64,000 nt of DNA from Agrobacterium tumefaciens (GTDB taxonomy: Bacteria; Pseudomonadota; Alphaproteobacteria; Rhizobiales; Rhizobiaceae). Shown here in pieces: positions 57,609 to 64,000 of this stretch. The notes beneath the pieces were generated by a model. The model saw nothing but the letters and a program-made list of their open reading frames with translations, searched no databases and had not been told where the DNA came from. The position numbers and the translations under genes are program-made. The stretch's first letter is position 1, and every line of letters starts with the position of its first letter. The DNA is taken from assembly GCA_025559845.1 (NCBI GenBank), contig CP048469.1, forward strand, positions 3,013,501 through 3,077,500. Direction: 5' to 3'.

Positions 57609-59777
57609 GTGAGCCGCACGGATAAATTCGGTCTTTCCATCGACAACAGGCTTTATGCTTTTCTGACAGAAGAGGTCCTGCCCGGGACAGGTCTTGACCG
57701 TGAGGCCTTTTTTGAAGGCTTTTCGGGTATCGTCCACGATCTTTCGCCAAAAAATCGCGAGCTTCTTTCAAAGCGTGACGCTCTGCAAGAAAAGCTGGAT
57801 GGATGGTACCGTCAGAATGGTGCCCCGCTGGATTTTGGCGTTTACGAAAACTTTCTGAAAGAGATCGGCTATCTTTTGCCGGAAGGACCGGATTTCAGGG
57901 TCTCGACAGAGAACGTTGATGCCGAAATGGCCGTTGTCGCCGGTCCGCAACTCGTCGTCCCTGTTATGAATGCGCGCTATGCATTGAACGCTGCGAACGC
58001 GCGCTGGGGTTCGCTCTATGACGCGCTTTACGGCACCGATGCGATTTCCGATGACGATGGTGCTGAAAAGGGTAGGGGCTATAACCCGAAACGCGGCGAA
58101 AAGGTCATCGCGTGGTCGAGAAACTTCCTTGATCAATCTGCGCCCCTGGACGGCGCGAGCTGGTCGGACGTGACTGGTATCAAGATCTTGGACGGTGTCT
58201 TGCAGCTTTCCGTTGGCGACAAGACCACAGGTTTGAAAGATGTGTCGCAGTTCGCCGGCTTTGGCGGCGATGTTGCGTCCCCGTCATCGATCCTGCTGAG
58301 CAAGAACGGTCTGCACACCGAAATCGTCATCGATCCGTCGACGGAAATCGGCAAGTCCGATCTCGCGGGAGTTTCCGATGTCATACTTGAATCGGCCCTG
58401 ACCACGATCATGGACTGCGAGGATTCGGTTGCTGCAGTGGATGCGGAAGACAAGGTTCTCGTCTACGGCAACTGGCTTGGTCTGATGCGCGGCGATCTGA
58501 CCGAAGAAGTTTCAAAAGGTGGAAAAACCTTCACCCGCAAATTGAACCCCGACCGTTATTATACCGGCCCGGACGGTTCCGCCGTGACGTTACATGGACG
58601 GTCATTGATGCTGGTTCGAAATGTCGGGCATCTGATGACCAATCCTGCAATCCTCGACAGGGATGGGCGTGAGGTTCCGGAAGGCATCATGGATGCCGTC
58701 GTTACCGCTTTGATTGCTCTTTACGATGTCGGTCCGTCTGGCCGTCGGCAGAATTCGCGCGCCGGTTCGATGTATGTCGTCAAGCCCAAGATGCATGGGC
58801 CGGAAGAAGTGGCCTTCGCCAACGAAATTTTCACGCGGGTCGAAAAGCTTGTCGGCATGACACCAAACACCATGAAGATGGGCATCATGGATGAGGAACG
58901 CCGTACGACGGTCAACCTCAAGGAATGTATTCGTGCGGCGAAGGACCGGGTTGTATTCATCAATACCGGCTTCCTCGATCGTACCGGTGACGAGATGCAC
59001 ACGTCCATGGAAGCAGGCCCGATGATCCGCAAGGGCGACATGAAGCAGGCGGCCTGGATTGCGGCTTACGAAAACTGGAACGTCGACATTGGTCTGGAGT
59101 GCGGTCTTGCCGGCCATGCTCAGATCGGCAAGGGCATGTGGGCGATGCCGGATCTGATGGCAGCGATGCTGGAGCAGAAGATCGCGCATCCCAGGGCTGG
59201 TGCCAACACGGCATGGGTGCCTTCGCCGACGGCGGCGACGCTGCATGCAACGCACTATCATACGGTCGATGTCGCGGCTGTTCAGGATCACCTGAAGAGC
59301 CGAGGCAGGGCGAAACTCTCCGACATTTTGTCGGTACCTGTCGCATCTCGCCCCAACTGGACGCCAGAAGAAATCCAGCGCGAACTCGATAACAACGCCC
59401 AGGGCATTCTGGGTTATGTCGTCCGTTGGGTCGACCAGGGCGTGGGTTGCTCGAAGGTTCCGGACATCAACAATATCGGCTTGATGGAAGACCGCGCCAC
59501 TCTGCGGATCTCCGCACAACATATGGCAAACTGGTTGCGTCACGGCGTCGTGACGGAAGAACAGATTGTCGAAACGATGAAACGCATGGCTGTTGTGGTC
59601 GACGGTCAGAATGCTGGTGATGCCGCCTATTTGGCAATGGCACCCGATTTTGACGGTTCCATTGCTTTTCAGGCTGCCGTCGAACTGGTCCTGAAAGGAC
59701 GCGAGCAACCGAACGGTTACACCGAACCGGTTCTGCACCGTCGCCGTCTCGAGTTGAAAGCAAGGCAGGCCGCCTGA
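57609..59777 (+). CDS. glcB: Malate synthase G
   Basis: GlcB condenses glyoxylate with acetyl-CoA to malate. The 722-residue length and the inserted domains identify the G isoform. Landmarks are [16 protein letters not shown] with catalytic/metal acidic residues, [55 protein letters not shown] and the C-terminal catalytic Asp region ([13 protein letters not shown]). It starts at a GTG at 57609 with GAGGAGG upstream. It is flanked by the DUF1402 gene and a terminator, and no glycolate oxidase genes are adjacent. Confidence 0.97.
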   Translation: MSRTDKFGLSIDNRLYAFLTEEVLPGTGLDREAFFEGFSGIVHDLSPKNRELLSKRDALQEKLDGWYRQNGAPLDFGVYENFLKEIGYLLPEGPDFRVSTENVDAEMAVVAGPQLVVPVMNARYALNAANARWGSLYDALYGTDAISDDDGAEKGRGYNPKRGEKVIAWSRNFLDQSAPLDGASWSDVTGIKILDGVLQLSVGDKTTGLKDVSQFAGFGGDVASPSSILLSKNGLHTEIVIDPSTEIGKSDLAGVSDVILESALTTIMDCEDSVAAVDAEDKVLVYGNWLGLMRGDLTEEVSKGGKTFTRKLNPDRYYTGPDGSAVTLHGRSLMLVRNVGHLMTNPAILDRDGREVPEGIMDAVVTALIALYDVGPSGRRQNSRAGSMYVVKPKMHGPEEVAFANEIFTRVEKLVGMTPNTMKMGIMDEERRTTVNLKECIRAAKDRVVFINTGFLDRTGDEMHTSMEAGPMIRKGDMKQAAWIAAYENWNVDIGLECGLAGHAQIGKGMWAMPDLMAAMLEQKIAHPRAGANTAWVPSPTAATLHATHYHTVDVAAVQDHLKSRGRAKLSDILSVPVASRPNWTPEEIQRELDNNAQGILGYVVRWVDQGVGCSKVPDINNIGLMEDRATLRISAQHMANWLRHGVVTEEQIVETMKRMAVVVDGQNAGDAAYLAMAPDFDGSIAFQAAVELVLKGREQPNGYTEPVLHRRRLELKARQAA

Positions 59778-59814
59778 CTTGCAAAAGCGGCGGGTATTCC
59801 CGCCGCTAGCCAAC

Positions 59815-59847
59815 AAAAAAGCCGCCGGGATGTCCTGGCGGCTTTTT
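59815..59847. terminator. Bidirectional intrinsic terminator between glcB and the L,D-transpeptidase gene
   Basis: AAAAAAGCCGCC and GGCGGCTTTTT pair around an imperfect GGGATGTCCT loop, with A and T runs, between convergent genes. Confidence 0.88.
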
Positions 59848-59871
59848 CATTTTCTGGTCTTGATCCGGATA

Positions 59872-60567
59872 TTACTGGATCACGATAACCTTGGTGTTCC
59901 GGCCCGGACGGACGCGGCTGTAAAGGTCGATCACGTCCTGGTTGATCATGCGGATGCAGCCGGAAGACGCTGCCGTGCCGATCGACGCCCATTCAGGCGA
60001 TCCATGGATGCGGAACAGGGTATCCTGACCCTTTTCATTGAAGAGGTACATTGCGCGTGCACCAAGCGGGTTGGTCAGGCCAGGCCCCATGCCGGCTTCG
60101 ACGTACTTCGCGACTTCCGGTTTGCGGTCGGCCATTTCCTTTGGCGGATGCCACATCGGCCATTCCTGCTTCCAGGCGACATAGGCCTCACCGGCCCACG
60201 CAAAGCCTGCCTTGCCAACGCCGATGCCGTAACGAACGGCGCGGTTACCCGGCATGACGTAATAGAGGAAACGCTCACGGGTGTTGACGATAACTGTGCC
60301 CGGCTTTTCAGGAGTCTGGAATTCAACGATCTGGCGACGGAACTTCTCATTGACGCGGTTGATCGGGATAGCTGGAAGGGCGTAACCGGCGTCCGTGACA
60401 GGGCCGTAAACGTCGTTGAAAATCTGGACGGTTTCAACCTTTGTCGGAACAGGCGCCGGCGCGGATGCGACGGGCTTGTCGGACGATTGGGAAGTGGTCT
60501 CGGCGCAGCCGGCCAGAGCCAGTACTGCCGTCAGACCAAGTGCGGTCAATGATGTACGGATGCGCAT
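59872..60567 (-). CDS. L,D-transpeptidase (YkuD) lipoprotein
   Basis: YkuD enzymes form 3-3 peptidoglycan crosslinks or attach proteins to the wall. The 231-residue product has a lipoprotein signal with lipobox LALAGC (Cys at about residue 21), a Pro/Ser-rich linker, and the YkuD domain with VNTRERFLYYV, FRIHGSPEWASIGTAASSGCIRM, which holds the catalytic His and Cys. I use the ATG at 60567 because it begins the signal peptide. Rhizobiales have many such enzymes for their L,D-crosslinked wall, so the specific role is not assigned. Confidence 0.92.
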   Translation of the reverse strand: MRIRTSLTALGLTAVLALAGCAETTSQSSDKPVASAPAPVPTKVETVQIFNDVYGPVTDAGYALPAIPINRVNEKFRRQIVEFQTPEKPGTVIVNTRERFLYYVMPGNRAVRYGIGVGKAGFAWAGEAYVAWKQEWPMWHPPKEMADRKPEVAKYVEAGMGPGLTNPLGARAMYLFNEKGQDTLFRIHGSPEWASIGTAASSGCIRMINQDVIDLYSRVRPGRNTKVIVIQ

Positions 60568-60750
60568 GTCGTTCTCGCGGAAAATTCGCCAAATTGTGCG
60601 AAAGAGTAGGCTGAATTGGATAATGGGGTTATTTTCCATTAAGCTGCGCTTGGCAAGCCGTAGCGCCTCGGCAACGAGCCACAGCATGTAAAATTGCCGG
60701 TTCATTGTCTTTTTGCAACAATAGTTCACACGTCCTTGAATGCGTTATCC

Positions 60751-61236
60751 ATGACTATTCTTTCCGTCACCAATAACAATCCGTTAATTGATGGTCGCCA
60801 ATCGGACAAGGCCATGCTGGTGCGGCGCGGCGTGCAGATCTTGCTGCATGAGATGCGCCATTCTGTTCTGCCCGAACTGCCTCTGGCGAGCGGGCGACGA
60901 GCCGACCTCATCAGCCTGTCCGTCAAGGGTGAAATCTGGATTGTCGAAATTAAATCCTCGATTGAGGATTTCCGTGTCGACCGCAAATGGCCGGACTACC
61001 GGTTGCACTGCGACCGGTTGTTCTTTGCCACACATGCCGAAGTCCCGATCGACATTTTTCCGGAGGATTGCGGCCTCATCCTTTCCGACGGATATGGCGC
61101 TCATATGCTGCGGGAAGCGCCGGAGCACAAACTGCCACCTGCCACGCGCAAATCACTGATGCTGGATTTTTCCAGAACTGCGGCCACCCGCCTCATGTTG
61201 GCGGAATGGACAACGGGCCGCAGCTTCGGAGAATGA
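60751..61236 (+). CDS. MmcB family DNA repair protein (PD-(D/E)XK-like)
   Basis: The 161-residue protein resembles MmcB, a Caulobacter SOS-linked protein named for mitomycin C sensitivity. The motif GRRADLISLSVKGEIWIVEIKSS fits the PD-(D/E)XK nuclease pattern (Asp, then E-x-K), followed by DFRVDRKWPDYRLHCDRLFFA. I use the ATG at 60751; a longer in-frame start at 60694 adds atypical residues. It diverges from the L,D-transpeptidase gene and converges with actR. No LexA box was identified upstream. Confidence 0.82.
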   Translation: MTILSVTNNNPLIDGRQSDKAMLVRRGVQILLHEMRHSVLPELPLASGRRADLISLSVKGEIWIVEIKSSIEDFRVDRKWPDYRLHCDRLFFATHAEVPIDIFPEDCGLILSDGYGAHMLREAPEHKLPPATRKSLMLDFSRTAATRLMLAEWTTGRSFGE

Positions 61237-61243
61237 CCGACGT

Positions 61244-61834
61244 TTATTTAGGGGCGCGTTTCGCAAGAATGCGCTGCAGGGTACGGCGATGCATGTTGAG
61301 ACGTCGAGCGGTTTCCGAGACGTTTCTCTCACACATCTCGTAAACCCGCTGAATATGCTCCCAGCGTACCCGGTCCGCAGACATCGGATTTTCTGGAACT
61401 TCAGTCTTTTCACCCTTGCGCTGCGTCAACGCATTAAAGACATCATCGGCATCGGCCGGCTTTGCGAGATAATCGAGCGCACCGAGTTTGACCGCGGTAA
61501 CGGCGGTAGCGATATTTCCGTAGCCCGTCAGAACTACGATCTGCGTATCCGTTCTGCTTTGCCTGATGGCCTCGATCACTTCCAGCCCATTGCCATCTCC
61601 AAGTCGAAGATCGACGACGGCATATTTCGGTGGCGTCGCCTTTGACTTGGCGATGCCCTCGCTGACCGACTCGGCGGTATCGACATTAAACCCGCGCGTT
61701 TCCATGGCGCGAGCCAGGCGGCGGAGAAACGGGCCGTCGTCATCGACGATCAGCAGCGACTTGTCGGCGCCGATTGGATCGTTTTCGTCGGCAATCGCCT
61801 TGTCATCGAGAGGGGCTTGATCTTTTGTATTCAT
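61244..61834 (-). CDS. actR: Redox/acid response regulator ActR (RegA/PrrA type)
   Basis: ActR is the global redox response regulator of rhizobia, homologous to RegA and PrrA. The 196-residue protein has a receiver domain with LLIVDDDGPFLRRL, phosphoacceptor Asp75 in YAVVDLRLGDGNGLEV, a Lys in YLAKPADADDV, a proline linker, and a Fis-type HTH (NVSETARRLNMHRRTLQRILAKRAPK) whose sequence is almost invariant in RegA. It lies 72 bp after actS in the same direction. Confidence 0.95.
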   Translation of the reverse strand: MNTKDQAPLDDKAIADENDPIGADKSLLIVDDDGPFLRRLARAMETRGFNVDTAESVSEGIAKSKATPPKYAVVDLRLGDGNGLEVIEAIRQSRTDTQIVVLTGYGNIATAVTAVKLGALDYLAKPADADDVFNALTQRKGEKTEVPENPMSADRVRWEHIQRVYEMCERNVSETARRLNMHRRTLQRILAKRAPK

Positions 61835-61906
61835 GGTTCCGGCCTTCCGGCAACTTCCTGAGCCTGTTGTCTTCTTATCGCTTCTTCAAATCGGATCGTA
61901 AAGCGT

Positions 61907-63235
61907 TCAGTGGCTTTTATCGTCCATAAGGGCGCGGGGCCAGACGATTGTGATTCGCGCTCCGCTCTCGGTCACGCCGCGATTTTCGAATGTCACGGTC
62001 GCACCCGAGCGTTCCAGCAAAGTCTTGGCGATAAATAGACCGAGCCCCAATCCGCCTGCGCGGGCATCATTGTGGCGCTCTGTCATATAGGGTTCGCCAA
62101 TGCGGGCGAGAATGTCATAGGCGTAACCAGGTCCGTCGTCTTCAATTGCGACTTTTACCGTCTGGGCATCATAGGCGGCGGTCACTGTGACTTTCGTTCC
62201 CGCATAATCCACGCCATTTTCGATAAGGTTGCCGAGACCATAGATAATGCCGGCGTTTCTGATGCCGACAGGCTCATCGACGCGGTTATTTTTCTCGATC
62301 AGTTCAAGCTCGATGCCGAATTCGCGATAAGGTGCCATGACCTCATCAAGCAGGGAAGAAAGCGGCAGACGACGCATATGTTCTTCGCTGTCGGCTGAAA
62401 GTGAGGTCAGGCGTCGCAAGATATCGCGGCATCGTTCGCTTTGGCTGCGCAGAAGGGCGATGTCTTCTCCCAAACGTTCGTCATTCCCGAGTTCTCGCTC
62501 CATCTCCTTGGCGACGACGCTGATGGTTGCAAGTGGCGTCCCAAGCTCGTGCGCAGCCGCCGCCGCGAGGCCGTCGAGCTGTGACAGGTGTTTTTCACGC
62601 TCGAGAACGAGTTCCGTTGCTGCCAGAGCATCGGCAAGCTGATTGGCTTCATGGGAAACACGGTAGGCGTAAAATGCTGCAAACGATGTCGTCGCGATAA
62701 TGGCGAACCACGTGCCAACATGCAGCAGAAGCTGGATCGGCAAAGTTTCGCCCGGATACCATGGAACCGGGAAGGGCGAGAAAGCGATCGCTGTCGAGCA
62801 AATGACCGCGAAGGCGAGAAGAATAAGAGAGTGCCTCAGCGGTTGCGAAGCGAAAGCGATAATGACCTGTACGCAGATCAAAGGCGCGAAGGGGTTGGAG
62901 AGACCTCCCGTGATGTAGATGAGTGCCGTCAACTGCAAGAGATCGAAGGCGAGCAACAACGTCGCTTCCCAGGGCTCCAGGCGGTAGGTGGATGGAAAAC
63001 GAGCTGTCAGAAACAGATTGGCCAGCGCCAGCGCGGCGATCAGCAGCGAGCACGCCAGGAGTGGCAGCGGGAAGTGCAAGCCGAGGGCGACGAAGAGAAT
63101 TGTTGCACTTTGACCCGCGACGGCAAGCCAACGCAGCCAGACGATTGTCTGCAGCCTGATTCTTCGGCTGGCACGACCAAGTCTCGTCGTTTCGATTGCC
63201 TGGATTGCCGTCTTCGTTTCTTTTACGGGTTTCAT
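61907..63235 (-). CDS. actS: Redox sensor histidine kinase ActS (RegB/PrrB type)
   Basis: ActS senses redox state and phosphorylates ActR. The 442-residue protein has about six N-terminal membrane helices (residues 30-190). It carries the quinone-sensing motif GGLSNPF (110-116), the H-box AAAAAHELGTPLATISV with His229, and the redox-active Cys at 269 in SERCRDILRRL, as in RegB. Its GHKL motifs include NLIENGVDYA, IEDDGPGYA and GGLGLGLFIAKTLLE. It lies 3 bp after the hrpB stop. Confidence 0.95.
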   Translation of the reverse strand: MKPVKETKTAIQAIETTRLGRASRRIRLQTIVWLRWLAVAGQSATILFVALGLHFPLPLLACSLLIAALALANLFLTARFPSTYRLEPWEATLLLAFDLLQLTALIYITGGLSNPFAPLICVQVIIAFASQPLRHSLILLAFAVICSTAIAFSPFPVPWYPGETLPIQLLLHVGTWFAIIATTSFAAFYAYRVSHEANQLADALAATELVLEREKHLSQLDGLAAAAAHELGTPLATISVVAKEMERELGNDERLGEDIALLRSQSERCRDILRRLTSLSADSEEHMRRLPLSSLLDEVMAPYREFGIELELIEKNNRVDEPVGIRNAGIIYGLGNLIENGVDYAGTKVTVTAAYDAQTVKVAIEDDGPGYAYDILARIGEPYMTERHNDARAGGLGLGLFIAKTLLERSGATVTFENRGVTESGARITIVWPRALMDDKSH

Positions 63236-63238
63236 TGC

Positions 63239-64000
63239 TTACGTTCCACGTGGCTTTGCACGGTTGGTGGGTTGCGCGGATGCCGGATCTTCCGGCCACG
63301 GGTGACGTGGATACCGGCCACGCATGTCAGCGCGCACATCTTTCCACGACCCCGACCAGAAACCAGGCAAATCGCGTGTCGTTTGTATCGGTCGATGAGC
63401 GGGAGAGGTCAATTCCAGAACGAGTGGCAAGCGGCCCTGCGCGATCGTCGGATGCGCTTTAAGTCCGAACAGTTCCTGTACACGAATGGAAAGTGTGGGT
63501 TCGCTTCCGTCATAACGGATTGGGTGCCGTTGTCCTGTCGGCGCTTCGAAGTGGGTCGGCGCCAATTTCGCGAGCTCTCGCACCACCTCGTGTGGAACAA
63601 GTGACATCAGCCCTTCGGAAAGGCTGCCGGAGCGAATATCCTGAAGACTGCGGACACTGTTTTGGAATGGTACGAACCATTCATCCAGGCGTGCTGTCAG
63701 AGCTTCGTCGCTGACATCCGGCCAGGGGTCTCCAATGCTGGCATGAAGAAAGCCGATCCTCTCGCGAAGTTGGTCCGCTTCCCTTGAAAATGGCAGGATC
63801 GACAGCCCAAATTCGCGTACCCCGTTGGCGAGTGCCTGTGCGGCCTGCGGTCCCTCCGGCTTTGGCAAAGGCGCTTCATCGAGAATGATGGCGCCAAGGC
63901 GCGTCACGCGACGTGCCCTGACCTGTCCGCTGGCCTTGTCGAAGAACAGTTGATCCTGCGTTTCGATGAGGTGTGGCATCTCATCTTCGATATCGCTGCG
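63239..64000 (-). CDS. hrpB: ATP-dependent helicase HrpB, C-terminal part (cut by window edge)
   Basis: About 253 C-terminal residues are present; the gene continues beyond base 64000. The visible region fits the HrpB-specific C-terminal domain of DEAH helicases: RLGAIILDEAPL, WFVPFQNSVRSL, and the terminal LTSPAHRPIQTTRDLPGFWSGSWKDVRADMRGRYPRHPWPEDP, a diagnostic HrpB motif. The helicase core lies outside the window. It is upstream of actS, whose start is 3 bp away. Confidence 0.93.
   Translation of the reverse strand, partial: RSDIEDEMPHLIETQDQLFFDKASGQVRARRVTRLGAIILDEAPLPKPEGPQAAQALANGVREFGLSILPFSREADQLRERIGFLHASIGDPWPDVSDEALTARLDEWFVPFQNSVRSLQDIRSGSLSEGLMSLVPHEVVRELAKLAPTHFEAPTGQRHPIRYDGSEPTLSIRVQELFGLKAHPTIAQGRLPLVLELTSPAHRPIQTTRDLPGFWSGSWKDVRADMRGRYPRHPWPEDPASAQPTNRAKPRGT

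Noticed and set aside
63241..63256. GTTCCACGTGGC near the hrpB end as a parS
   Set aside because: The core is CCACGTGG, a different palindrome; it fails the TTCACGTGAA requirement.

Overview
This window is a chromosomal replication-origin region from an alphaproteobacterium of the family Rhizobiaceae, most likely Agrobacterium or a close relative. The evidence is the gene content and order: parB-parA-rsmG-mnmG-mnmE-rho-hemJ-hemE on one side of a hemE/ppsR intergenic origin; the block chvI-chvG-hprK-EIIA(Man)-HPr-ahcY with a divergent pckA; actR-actS; a tyrosine-type DivL; alphaproteobacterial-type AddAB; and a TsaE-AmgK fusion protein. No insertion sequence, phage, CRISPR array, tRNA or rRNA was seen. 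Genes are densely packed and I found no frameshifted genes. Only the two edge genes, htpX and hrpB, are cut by the window.

Layout: 1-880 holds the start of htpX and a small SdhAF4-like gene. 899-9641 is a leftward run: chromosome partitioning (parB, parA), RNA modification (rsmG, mnmG, mnmE), termination factor rho, and haem synthesis (hemJ, hemE). 9642-10050 is the probable oriC: AT-rich, with five DnaA-box-like 9-mers, two GANTC sites and an inverted repeat. Transcription flips here, so the main genes on both sides point away from the origin. 10051-13655 (ppsR, maf, aroE, coaE, dnaQ) reads rightward. secB and fxsA read leftward and are followed by the overlapping rightward set timA-mltA-smr-HTH regulator, then gyrB. 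20417-24179 holds a nitroreductase, an FAH-family hydrolase, an intracellular PHB depolymerase and a YgjP-type metallopeptidase. 24327-29463 is trpF-trpB-trpA-accD-folC.

29512-41479 is a leftward operon-like chain, divL, tsaE-amgK, murU, addB, addA and trxA, joining cell-cycle signalling, tRNA modification, peptidoglycan sugar recycling and double-strand-break repair. 41684-47050 is ahcY, the PTS-related genes and chvGI, with pckA diverging. 49116-54225 carries arfB, coaA and a histidine operon (hisB, a DUF2628 gene, hisH, hisA, hisF, hisE). 54426-59777 is hslV, hslU, a secreted DUF1402 protein and glcB. 59872-64000 has an L,D-transpeptidase lipoprotein, an MmcB-like repair protein, the redox system actR/actS and the end of hrpB.

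The origin-proximal segment forms a coherent replication and segregation module. ParA and ParB lie 7-9 kb from oriC, and five parS-like sites are spread over 21 kb (3.2, 5.2, 11.5, 20.3 and 24.2 kb). One is a perfect 16-bp palindrome; the other four share the same single-base variant, one of them in reverse orientation. Two sites lie inside coding sequence (rsmG and aroE), where they are read in the frame that gives Ser-Arg-Glu-Thr.

The least described item is the DUF1402 protein (56529-57488). It carries, in order, three motifs resembling those of SLT-type lytic transglycosylases.
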